Shown: piece after piece, positions 53,793-61,389 of the stretch
How positions within the stretch are numbered: the stretch's first letter is position 1
Layout of the letters: every line of letters starts with the position of its first letter
Assembly: GCA_013214575.1 (NCBI GenBank)
Contig: JABSSD010000151.1
Location: forward strand, 1-64,000
Direction of reading: 5' to 3'
DNA: 64,000 nucleotides
Source of the DNA: Paracoccaceae bacterium
GTDB lineage: Bacteria > Pseudomonadota > Alphaproteobacteria > Rhodobacterales > Rhodobacteraceae
The notes under the pieces: generated by a model
Database searches by the model: none
What the model saw: only the letters and a program-made list of their open reading frames with translations
Told to the model about the DNA's origin: nothing
Translations under genes and position numbers: made by a program

Positions 53793-53841
53793 CCGGTGGC
53801 TCCTGCGCGCCCCGTTAGAGAGGGCGCGCAGGAGCCACCGG
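53793..53841. terminator. Perfect 20-bp hairpin between convergent genes
   Basis: CCGGTGGCTCCTGCGCGCCC (53793-53812) pairs with GGGCGCGCAGGAGCCACCGG (53822-53841), 9-base loop. It lies between pmtA and the AhpD-like gene. Confidence 0.8.
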
Positions 53842-53866
53842 AAGCCACCGGGGGGCTGTCAGGTTT

Positions 53867-54202
53867 TTAGGCTGTCAGCTCATCATAACAGGTCATGGCT
53901 TTGGCAGCGTACATCATGGCGGGGCCGCCACCCATCTGGATCGCCATCGCCAAAACATCGGCAACCTCGTCGCGGCTGGCACCGGCCTTGATCAGCGCCT
54001 CGATGTGCAGGCCGATACAGTCTTCGCAGCGCCCGGTTACCGCAATGCCCAGAGCCACAAACTCTTTGGTTTTGAAGTCCAGAACACCACCCTGTTTGAC
54101 CACCTTGCTTAGACCACCAAAGGCCTGTGTCACCTCGGGGATGGCACCGCTCAGAGTGCGCAATCCTTTGCGGGTGTTCTTCAGTTTGTCCTGCCAGCTC
54201 AT
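53867..54202 (-). CDS. AhpD-like carboxymuconolactone decarboxylase family protein
   Basis: A 111-residue protein, the minimal CMD fold, with the redox pattern GRCEDCIGLHIEALIKAG (CxxCxxxH) seen in AhpD-type peroxidase partners. Family members form trimers or hexamers and act in peroxide or thiol metabolism; the substrate here is not known. A perfect FNR box is centred about 72 bases upstream of its ATG, so it may be switched on when oxygen falls. It is convergent with pmtA. Confidence 0.85.
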   Translation of the reverse strand: MSWQDKLKNTRKGLRTLSGAIPEVTQAFGGLSKVVKQGGVLDFKTKEFVALGIAVTGRCEDCIGLHIEALIKAGASRDEVADVLAMAIQMGGGPAMMYAAKAMTCYDELTA

Positions 54203-54266
54203 GTCTGATCCATTTCCTTACACATTCCAGTTGATGAATGCGTAGGAGCGAAATTCTCGCGCCTCT

Positions 54267-54280
54267 TTGATCTAGATCAA
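54267..54280. promoter_or_regulatory. Perfect FNR box
   Basis: TTGAT-CTAG-ATCAA, an exact match to the TTGAT-N4-ATCAA consensus. It lies upstream of the AhpD-like gene, overlapping the last codons of the DUF938 gene. Confidence 0.75.
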
Positions 54281-54936
54281 ATGGGAGATCTTTTTGATAT
54301 CAATGCCAGATTGTTGGCGGGCATCTCGGCGGTTTCGAGCACATCCAGCCCAGCGTCCTGCAACCAACCTATGGTCTCAAGGTCATCCTTATAGCCGGTC
54401 TCGGGGTCATGGGCGGTCAGGCTGGCGTTAAAGGCTCTGTCGCCATCGCTGATCAGCGCGGATCCGCGCATGAAGGGGCCGTAGATCACCAGCCGGCCAT
54501 TTGCCGCCAGCGCCGTTGCGGCCTCAGAGATCAGGATGCGGGCCTCTGAGGCGCTGATCAGGTGCAGCAGGTTGCTGAGCACGATCAGATCCTGCGACCC
54601 ATTCAGCTGGCGGCCCCAACCGGGTGATGTGGCGTCCAGCGCGCGGGCGGTCAGGATGTTGTCGAGGCCGGCCTCGCGGGCATAGGCGTCAATGCTGGCG
54701 CGGCGCGCTGCGTCGACTTCGGTGGGTTGCCAGATCAGGCCGGGCAGGCGGCAGGCATAGCCCACCACATGCTGGCCGGTGCCACTGGCGATCTCCAAGG
54801 CCTGTCCCTGCGGCGGCGCCACCCGCCCCAACAGATCAACCAGCGCCGTCCTGTTGCTGGCGGCCGAAGGAGCAAACAGCTTGCCACCCTCAGGCGTTGC
54901 GACCGAGGCACTGCCGGGGACCGAGCGGACGGGCAT
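54277..54936 (-). CDS. SAM-dependent methyltransferase (DUF938)
   Basis: A 219-residue class I methyltransferase-like protein of the DUF938 family. The N-terminal KLFAPSAASNRTALVDLLGR and the SAM motif ALEIASGTGQHVVGYA are the family signature; PTEVDAARRASIDAYA follows. Its substrate is unknown. The start codon overlaps the stop of the upstream FAD oxidase gene by one base, so the two are translationally coupled. Its 3' end carries the FNR box that appears to serve the next gene downstream. Confidence 0.85.
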   Translation of the reverse strand: MPVRSVPGSASVATPEGGKLFAPSAASNRTALVDLLGRVAPPQGQALEIASGTGQHVVGYACRLPGLIWQPTEVDAARRASIDAYAREAGLDNILTARALDATSPGWGRQLNGSQDLIVLSNLLHLISASEARILISEAATALAANGRLVIYGPFMRGSALISDGDRAFNASLTAHDPETGYKDDLETIGWLQDAGLDVLETAEMPANNLALISKRSPI

Positions 54937-56012
54937 CAGCGAAACCGGGCCGGCGACAATTGCGCGATGATCTCTGGCTCCAGCTCGGGCGTGCGACCTG
55001 AGACCAGATCCGCCACCAAGCGGGAGGCAGCCGGGGCGGTCTGGAAGCCATATCCACCCTGCGCCGCGCTCCAGATGAACGAGGGCTGATCCGGGTCTGG
55101 CCCCAGCACCAGCGCCTTGTCCGGGGCAAAGCTGCGCAGCCCGGCCCAGTTGCTTTCTACCCGTGTCACCGGCTCGGTGACCATCTCTTCGTAGCGGGCC
55201 AGCCCCTCGGCCAGCACCATGTCGTCGGCATAGGCGTCATGCGGCTCAACCAGATCGGCATCAGCAGGAGAGACCAGCCATTTGCCGGCATCCGGTTTGG
55301 CGTACCAGGCCTCCCCCACTCCCATCAGCATCGGCCAATTGGTCACATCATGTCCTCCCGGAGCGGGCAGCCGGGCCATGGAGCGGCGCAGAGGGGTGAT
55401 CCCGATGGGGGCCACTCCGGCCATGACTGCAATCTGATCGACCCAGGCTCCGGCGGCGTTGACCAGCTGCTTGGCGTCGTATTTGGTGCTGCCAGCCGTG
55501 ACCTGCCAGCCGTGGTCGGTCTTGCTGATGGCGGTGACCGCAGCCCTAGTGATCACCTGACCACCAGCCGCACGCACCACCCTGGCGAAATCCTGGATCA
55601 TGCGATCTGTATCAAGATCCTGCGCGTCCGAATGCAGGGCGGCCTGCACCACGCGGTCCGGGTTCAGGATCGGAATATGCGACAGGGCCTCGTCCACCGA
55701 GATCTGATGCAGGTTCAGGCTGACCAGATCGTCGGCAAAGTCCTGCGCCTGATGGGCCGCCGCCACCAGCAAAAGCCCGCGCGGCGTCAGATAGCCGCCA
55801 TTGGCGCTGTGATGATACTCTGCACTGGCGCGGTTCAGAGCAACGGTTGACGCATTGCCATAGTTCTCTTCGAACATCGCCGCCGAGCGGCCCGAGGCGT
55901 GATAGCCAAGCGCCTCTTCCATTTCCAATACGGTGACGGTGCCGTGCTCTGACAGCCGTGCCGCCGTGCTGATGCCGGCAATACCGCCGCCGATAACGAT
56001 GAAATCAGTCAT
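54936..56012 (-). CDS. FAD-dependent oxidoreductase (DAO/glycine-oxidase-like)
   Basis: A 358-residue flavoenzyme with FIVIGGGIAGISTAARLSEH at the N-terminus, EMEEALGYHASGRSAAMFEE as the second FAD contact and WSAAQGGYGFQTAPAASRLV near the C-terminus. This is the D-amino-acid/glycine oxidase fold; the substrate is not deducible. ATG 56012 is chosen with AGGA eight bases upstream rather than the frame's first Met at 56033. It is coupled to the DUF938 methyltransferase gene, suggesting a shared pathway. Confidence 0.87.
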   Translation of the reverse strand: MTDFIVIGGGIAGISTAARLSEHGTVTVLEMEEALGYHASGRSAAMFEENYGNASTVALNRASAEYHHSANGGYLTPRGLLLVAAAHQAQDFADDLVSLNLHQISVDEALSHIPILNPDRVVQAALHSDAQDLDTDRMIQDFARVVRAAGGQVITRAAVTAISKTDHGWQVTAGSTKYDAKQLVNAAGAWVDQIAVMAGVAPIGITPLRRSMARLPAPGGHDVTNWPMLMGVGEAWYAKPDAGKWLVSPADADLVEPHDAYADDMVLAEGLARYEEMVTEPVTRVESNWAGLRSFAPDKALVLGPDPDQPSFIWSAAQGGYGFQTAPAASRLVADLVSGRTPELEPEIIAQLSPARFR

Positions 56013-56215
56013 GCAAATGGTCCTGTCATTCAATCCTGTCAGCAGCTGCGGCGATCAGGTTTGTGAGTGTCCCAAACCATTGCATGACAACCACAGGTGG
56101 GAAAGCAGAAAGGCGACACTTGAGGCGGGGCCAATTACAACTTGGTTTTCAGTCAGTTCCAGTGCCACTATGTCGCAAGGCATTCGTTAAACGTTTCAAT
56201 TTTGGAGGAAGAGCT

Positions 56216-56677
56216 GTGTCCACAGACATTACCGCCAGCACTCACGCCATGGCAACGGGGCACATACCCGGGTATTTACCAGGCGCTGACGGCAGCGACC
56301 CACTGTTTACCGGAGTGGTGGTTGGCGTCATCGTGATGGTTCTTATTGTCGGCTCGCTGTATTTTAAGCTGCACGCGATACCGGAACATATGGCGCATTC
56401 CGACAACCATGCTCAGATGCAGGTTATCGGAATCTTGGCGTTGCTGGCGCTGTTTACACATAACAACATTTACTGGGTGATCGCATTGTTGGTTGCAGCC
56501 TTTCGGATGCCCGATTTCCTGTCACCGCTTCAGTCGATCGCAAGGTCATTGGAATCATTTAGTAAACTAGAACAAGAGGCCATGCAGAGCGAGACAGCCG
56601 CGGTGCAACCGGATCCCGCCCCCGCCCCGGCCCAAGCCTCAGGTCCACAACAGCCACAGGGAGAGAGCCATGCTTGA
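56216..56677 (+). CDS. Two-helix membrane protein paired with HlyD adaptor
   Basis: A 153-residue protein that starts at GTG after a strong GGAGGA site. An N-terminal extracellular-type segment is followed by two helices (LFTGVVVGVIVMVLIVGSLY and ILALLALFTHNNIYWVIALL). A Pro/Ala/Gln-rich tail (DPAPAPAQASGPQQPQGESH) ends in eight bases of overlap with the HlyD gene. It resembles the arrangement of small membrane partners next to HlyD-type proteins such as E. coli yiaW-yiaV and yibI-yibH, though family membership is not certain. Confidence 0.75.
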   Translation: MSTDITASTHAMATGHIPGYLPGADGSDPLFTGVVVGVIVMVLIVGSLYFKLHAIPEHMAHSDNHAQMQVIGILALLALFTHNNIYWVIALLVAAFRMPDFLSPLQSIARSLESFSKLEQEAMQSETAAVQPDPAPAPAQASGPQQPQGESHA

Positions 56678-57905
56678 GCTGCTATTCTGTTCCATGTTGA
56701 CAGTGCTGCCTGATTTCCTGTTTCGCCGCTATGTCCAGGGCAAGCGGATTGGGAAAGAGATCAATCTGTTCTCGGTCTGGTTTGAATTGCGCTGGGGGAT
56801 CACCGCCTGTGCAATCCTGACCATCTCACTGATTACCACGATCTTTTACTACCATCCTGCCACCACCAGTGTGGCGAACTATTTTCGCACCGTGACCATT
56901 CTGCCGGAAACCGGCGGTCGCGTCAGGGAAGTGTTGATTGAGAATAATCAGGCCGTCCAGGCAGGTGATGTTTTGTTCCGGCTGGATGACGCCAGCCAGC
57001 GCACAGCAGTGGCCACCGCGCAGGCTCGAATTAAAGAGGTCGAGGCGCTGCAAGCTGTGGCCGCCACCGATCTGGCCGCAGCCGAGGCTGGCATTGATCA
57101 GGTCGAAGCCTCGCTAAAGCAGGCAAACGATGATCTGGCGCGGAATCTTGAGTTGAAGGAACGCGGCTCCAGCGCCGTGCGCCAGACCGAGATCGACCGG
57201 CTGGAAAACCTGGTCACCCGGCGCGAAGGTGAGCTGGACGCGGCCAAGGCCAGCAAGGCTGCGGTTGAAACCAACATCGGCGTGCTAATCCCGGCACAAC
57301 GGGCCAGCGCCTCTGCAGCGCTGGACCAGGCCGAGGCCGAACTGGACAAGACCATTGTCTATGCCGGCGTCTCTGGCCAGATCGAACAGTTTTCCCTGCA
57401 AGTGGGCGATTATGTCAATCCGATCCTGCGCCCAGCTGGCTTGCTGTTGCCCTCTGAGTTTACGGATCGGGACCGCTTTGCCGCCGGATTTAGCCAGCTG
57501 ACTGCCAATGTGATCAAGCCGGGCATGTATGCCGAGATGGGCTGTCTCAGCAAACCGTTCACCATCATTCCAATGGTGGTTGTGGGCATTCAAAGCGTGA
57601 TCCCCGCAGGGCAGATGCGCCCCACCGAGGCGTTGCGGGATCCGCAGGACATTGGTCGTCCGGGAACAATTACGGTATTTATGGAACCTGTCTATGACGG
57701 CCAGGCCAATGATATTCTGCCGGGCAGCACCTGTCTGGCCAATGCCTATACCAACAACCACGAAAAGCTGGAGGATCCCAACCTCGGCACCGGCGAGTGG
57801 TTGTTCCTGCATATGGTCGACACGGTTGGAATCGTCCACGCATTGCTGCTGCGGATTCAGATGCTGCTGCTGCCGGTACAGCAACTGGTGTTCTCGGGGC
57901 ACTGA
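56670..57905 (+). CDS. HlyD-family membrane fusion protein
   Basis: A 411-residue periplasmic adaptor anchored by an N-terminal helix (WGITACAILTISLITTIFYY, about 48-67). A lipoyl-like half-motif (ILPETGGRVREVLIENNQAV and GDVLFRLDD) is followed by a long coiled-coil hairpin rich in Ala/Glu (about 105-220). The second lipoyl half (YAGVSGQIEQFSLQVGDYV) and a beta-barrel region come after that. No ABC or MFS pump gene adjoins, so the partner is encoded elsewhere or the protein works with the small membrane protein just upstream. An intrinsic terminator follows. Confidence 0.87.
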   Translation: MLELLFCSMLTVLPDFLFRRYVQGKRIGKEINLFSVWFELRWGITACAILTISLITTIFYYHPATTSVANYFRTVTILPETGGRVREVLIENNQAVQAGDVLFRLDDASQRTAVATAQARIKEVEALQAVAATDLAAAEAGIDQVEASLKQANDDLARNLELKERGSSAVRQTEIDRLENLVTRREGELDAAKASKAAVETNIGVLIPAQRASASAALDQAEAELDKTIVYAGVSGQIEQFSLQVGDYVNPILRPAGLLLPSEFTDRDRFAAGFSQLTANVIKPGMYAEMGCLSKPFTIIPMVVVGIQSVIPAGQMRPTEALRDPQDIGRPGTITVFMEPVYDGQANDILPGSTCLANAYTNNHEKLEDPNLGTGEWLFLHMVDTVGIVHALLLRIQMLLLPVQQLVFSGH

Positions 57906-57940
57906 TACGCGCGGCTCAGTGATCCGTATAAGATAGAGCA

Positions 57941-57973
57941 AAACAGGCCCCCTTTTGCGGGGCCTGTTTTTTT
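57941..57973 (+). terminator. Intrinsic terminator of the HlyD gene
   Basis: AAACAGGCCCC (57941-57951) pairs with GGGGCCTGTTT (57959-57969), continuing into a T run. Confidence 0.9.
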
Positions 57974-58112
57974 GTGGTCTGCAGACCGATGTGACATCTG
58001 TGGCATCTTCCCGGATTGCCTTTGCACAGTGTGTCGTGAGGTCTCCTGCCGCTCCGTTGACGCCGGTAAATATCTGTACCGACGGCTGATCTGGCTGTCA
58101 GGTGACGGCAAT

Positions 58113-58143
58113 AAAAAAGGCCCGTCAAAAAAACGGGCCCTTT
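58113..58143 (-). terminator. Intrinsic terminator of the BMP transporter operon
   Basis: GGCCCGT (58119-58125) pairs with ACGGGCC (58133-58139). The minus-strand T run comes from the A run at 58113-58118. It lies 22 bases past the stop of the binding-protein gene. Confidence 0.8.
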
Positions 58144-58164
58144 CATATTTACATGTCCGGCAGC

Positions 58165-59238
58165 TTACTGCGGGATGTCGCCTTCGATGCCTTCAACAAA
58201 GAAGTTCATGCCAGCCAGGGTGCCATCGTCAGCGGTTTCGCCGTCGGCCAGCCAGACTGAGCCGTCCTGCTTGTTCACCGGGCCGGTGAAGGCGTGGTAG
58301 GAGCCGTCAGCCAAAGAGGCCTGCAGGGCCAGCGCGGCGGTTTTCACGTCAGCAGGAACCGCGTCCGAGATCTCGCCGATGCCAACCATGCCAGCGCCGA
58401 TGCCGTCCCAGGTGTCTACGCTGGTCCAGGTGCCGTCCATTACAGCCTGGGTGCGGGCCAGGTAGTAGGGCGCCCAGTTGTCGATGATCGAGGACACCCG
58501 AGGCTTGGGGCCGTACTCGGACATATCCGAGGCCTGACCAAAGGTGATCACGTTGCCGGCAGCCTGTGCGGCAGCCTGTGGCGCGGTTGAATCGGTGTGC
58601 TGCAGGATCACGTCAGCGCCCTGTTCGATCAGCACCTTGGCGGCGTCAGCCTCTTTGGCCGGGTCGAACCAGGTAAAGGCCCAGACGATTTTGAACTGAA
58701 CGTCAGGGTTGACCTTCTTGGCGTGGATATAGGCCGAGTTGATGCCACGGATCACTTCGGGGATCGGATAGGAGCCGATATAGCCGATGATATTGCTCTC
58801 GGTCATGCTGCCGGCGATGGTGCCCTGCACCGCGCGCCCCTCATAGAACCGTGCCGAATAGGTCGATACGTTGTCGGCGCGCTTATAACCGGTGGCGTGC
58901 TCGAATTTCACATTGGGGAATTTCTTGGCCACGTTGATGGTGGGATCCATGTAACCAAACGAGGTGGTAAAGATCAGATCAGCGCCTTCCAGCGCCATCT
59001 GGGTCATCACCCGCTCGGCGTCCGGGCCTTCGGCCACGTTCTCGACATAGACGGTTTCCACCTTGTCACCAAAAGCCTCTTCCACGGCCAGACGGCCCTG
59101 GTTGTGCTCATAGGTCCAGCCGCCGTCGCCGACGGGGCCGACATAGACAAAGCCCACTTTGGTTTTTTCCGCAGCCACCGCGACGGTGGCCAGACCCAAG
59201 GCCATCGCGGCGCTGGTCAATAGAGTAGTCAGTTTCAT
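58165..59238 (-). CDS. BMP-family ABC substrate-binding protein
   Basis: A 357-residue periplasmic binding protein of the basic-membrane-protein/PnrA group, which binds nucleosides or purines in characterised members. Signal peptide LTSAAMALGLATVAVAAE, without a lipobox cysteine. The mature start KTKVGFVYVGPVGDGGWTYE and the later DSTAPQAAAQAAG segment are typical. It is the last gene of the operon running from xdhB/xdhC through the ATPase and two permeases. Purines are the likely cargo by context. Confidence 0.92.
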   Translation of the reverse strand: MKLTTLLTSAAMALGLATVAVAAEKTKVGFVYVGPVGDGGWTYEHNQGRLAVEEAFGDKVETVYVENVAEGPDAERVMTQMALEGADLIFTTSFGYMDPTINVAKKFPNVKFEHATGYKRADNVSTYSARFYEGRAVQGTIAGSMTESNIIGYIGSYPIPEVIRGINSAYIHAKKVNPDVQFKIVWAFTWFDPAKEADAAKVLIEQGADVILQHTDSTAPQAAAQAAGNVITFGQASDMSEYGPKPRVSSIIDNWAPYYLARTQAVMDGTWTSVDTWDGIGAGMVGIGEISDAVPADVKTAALALQASLADGSYHAFTGPVNKQDGSVWLADGETADDGTLAGMNFFVEGIEGDIPQ

Positions 59239-59307
59239 AAAGGTTTCCCCCAGTTGGTTTTTGTTTGGCCCCCGGCAAAAGGGGCAGGATAGTTGCGCGC
59301 CCCGCAG

Positions 59308-60228
59308 TTAGCGGGAGGCGTGGAAATTGCGGCCCAGAGCAGCTGGTGCGCTGCTTTTGTCGGCAGAAAGGATGACAAGTACAATGATTGTAATCACATA
59401 GGGCGACATTGCCAGATATTCGACCGGAATGGCAACGCCTGCCGCCTGCAGATTAAGCTGGACCACGGTGACACCGCCAAAAAGATAGGCTCCCAGCAGC
59501 GCGCGCCAGGGCTTCCAGCTGGCAAACACCACCAGCGCTAGGGCAATCCAGCCCACCCCGGCAGTCATGCCCTCGGTCCACTGCGGCACCCGGATCAGGC
59601 TGATATAGGCGCCGCCCAACCCCGCACAGGCACCCCCGAACATGATCGCCATAATGCGAATGCGGATCACCTTATAGCCCAGTGCATGGGCGGCGTCGTG
59701 GTTCTCACCCACCGCCCGCAGCACCAGTCCGGCGCGGGTGAATTTCAGCAGCGCCCAGACGCCAGCGGTCAGTGCAATGCCAAGATAAAGGATCGGATCA
59801 TGACCAAACAGGATCGGACCCAGCACCGGCAGATCGCTCAGCAGTGGAATGTCCAGCTTGCCCATCTGCGGTGGCCGGATGCCTACATAGCTCTGCCCCA
59901 AAAGCGCCGACAGGCCCAGACCGGTCAGCGTCAACGCCAGCCCCGAGGCCACCTGATTGGCCTTTGCCACCTGGGTCAGCAGCACAAACAGCAGCGAGAA
60001 CACCGCGCCCGCCACGGCCGAGGCGACAAAGCCCAGCCAGGGCGAGCCACTTTCCACGGCAATGGCAAAGCCGCTGACCGCACCGATGATCATCATGCCC
60101 TCAACGCCAAGGTTCAGCACCCCGGATTTCTCCACCACCAATTCGCCGATAGCGGCCAGCAGGATCGGAGTTGCCGCCACCATCAGCGAGGCGATCAGCA
60201 GGACGGGGTTAATTGCGCTCAAGTCCAT
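59308..60228 (-). CDS. ABC transporter permease (BMP/nucleoside type), second subunit
   Basis: A 306-residue permease with about eight helices of the branched-chain/sugar-like BPD_transp_2 fold. The conserved LNLGVEGMMIIGAVSGFAIA lies near residue 40, and the coupling region GENHDAAHALGYKVIRIRIM follows. Its start is one base away from the stop of the first permease, so the pair is tightly coupled. In this family two different permeases form the channel of a nucleoside/purine importer. Confidence 0.92.
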   Translation of the reverse strand: MDLSAINPVLLIASLMVAATPILLAAIGELVVEKSGVLNLGVEGMMIIGAVSGFAIAVESGSPWLGFVASAVAGAVFSLLFVLLTQVAKANQVASGLALTLTGLGLSALLGQSYVGIRPPQMGKLDIPLLSDLPVLGPILFGHDPILYLGIALTAGVWALLKFTRAGLVLRAVGENHDAAHALGYKVIRIRIMAIMFGGACAGLGGAYISLIRVPQWTEGMTAGVGWIALALVVFASWKPWRALLGAYLFGGVTVVQLNLQAAGVAIPVEYLAMSPYVITIIVLVILSADKSSAPAALGRNFHASR

Positions 60229-60229
60229 C

Positions 60230-61312
60230 TCACGCCACCTCCACTTTGCGCAAGCTCACGCGAAAATTTGTCAACAGGTCCAGCGCCAGCAGAAAGAACA
60301 GCAACATGCCCTGGAACAGCTGAATGGCCGCCGAGGGCAACCCGAGATTGGATTGGGCGATGTCGCCGCCAATATAGGTCAGCGCCATCAGCCCACCGGC
60401 CAGCAGGATGCCAACCGGGTGAAGGCGGCCCAGAAAGGCCACGATGATCGCGGTAAACCCATAGCCAACGTTGAAATCAATGCTGATCTGCCCGGCCGGC
60501 CCTGAGACCTCGAACAAGCCGGCCAAGCCGGCCAGCGCACCGGAGATCCCCAGGCACAGCAGGATCAGCCGGGCCGGATTGACCCCGGCAAACTTTGCCG
60601 CGCGCGGCGCTTCGCCGGTCAGCCGGATATGAAACCCGACCATATGCCGGTTCAACAATACATAGGCAAAGATCACTGCAATAAAGGCTGCGACCACGCC
60701 CCAGTGCATGCCGGATCCTTCGATCAGGTCGGCGTTGAAGGCACTCTCATAGCTCTGCAGATTGCGCGAGCCGGGAAAGCCAAAGCCTTCGGGGTTCTTC
60801 AAAAACCGCAGCGAGGCCGAGGCCAGCAGCTGTTCCGCCACATAGACCAGCATCAGCGACACCAGGATCTCGTTGGTGCCAAAACGCACCTTCAGAACCG
60901 CCGGGATCATCGCCCAGATCCAGCCCCCCAGCGCGCCACCGATCACCATCAGCGGAAATATATACCAGGCTTCATAGGGATAAAACGCCAGCCCAACCGA
61001 GGCGCCGACAATGGCCCCCATGATATACTGGCCCTCGGCACCAATGTTCCAGATGCCGGCCTTGAACCCCAGGCTCAGACCAATGGCAATCAGCACCAGC
61101 GGCGCCCCTTTGATCAGCAGTTGCGGCCGATAGTAAAAGGCAAACTCGCCAAACAGTGGATCCCAGAAAATGGTCCGGATCGCCTCAACCGGATCCTTGC
61201 CCAGTGCCGCAAACAACAGCCCGCCAAACAGCATCGTTGCCAGCACCGCCACCAGCGGCGTCGCCAGCGACCAGGCCCGCGACGGCTGCGGCCTCTTCTC
61301 AAGCCTGATCAT
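60230..61312 (-). CDS. ABC transporter permease (BMP/nucleoside type), first subunit
   Basis: A 360-residue BPD_transp_2 permease, with N-terminal helix LATPLVAVLATMLFGGLLFA, the conserved FKAGIWNIGAEGQYIMGAIV and the coupling segment RLTGEAPRAAKFAGVNPARL. It belongs between the ATPase and the second permease. A copy of the dispersed motif (61338-61359) lies in the 77-base gap upstream of its start, unusual inside an otherwise compact operon. Confidence 0.92.
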   Translation of the reverse strand: MIRLEKRPQPSRAWSLATPLVAVLATMLFGGLLFAALGKDPVEAIRTIFWDPLFGEFAFYYRPQLLIKGAPLVLIAIGLSLGFKAGIWNIGAEGQYIMGAIVGASVGLAFYPYEAWYIFPLMVIGGALGGWIWAMIPAVLKVRFGTNEILVSLMLVYVAEQLLASASLRFLKNPEGFGFPGSRNLQSYESAFNADLIEGSGMHWGVVAAFIAVIFAYVLLNRHMVGFHIRLTGEAPRAAKFAGVNPARLILLCLGISGALAGLAGLFEVSGPAGQISIDFNVGYGFTAIIVAFLGRLHPVGILLAGGLMALTYIGGDIAQSNLGLPSAAIQLFQGMLLFFLLALDLLTNFRVSLRKVEVA

Positions 61313-61337
61313 GTCGCGGCCCCTTGCTTCTTTTGTG

Positions 61338-61359
61338 TTTCTTTTTGCTTAAAATACTC
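61338..61359 (+). repeat. Dispersed TTTTTGCC-AAAATACTC motif, copy 4
   Basis: TTTCTTTTTGCTTAAAATAC then TC, in the gap between ATPase and permease genes and opposite to their direction of transcription. Confidence 0.55.
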
Positions 61360-61389
61360 TCGCCGAAGGCGATCCTGTGACCTGTCGGC

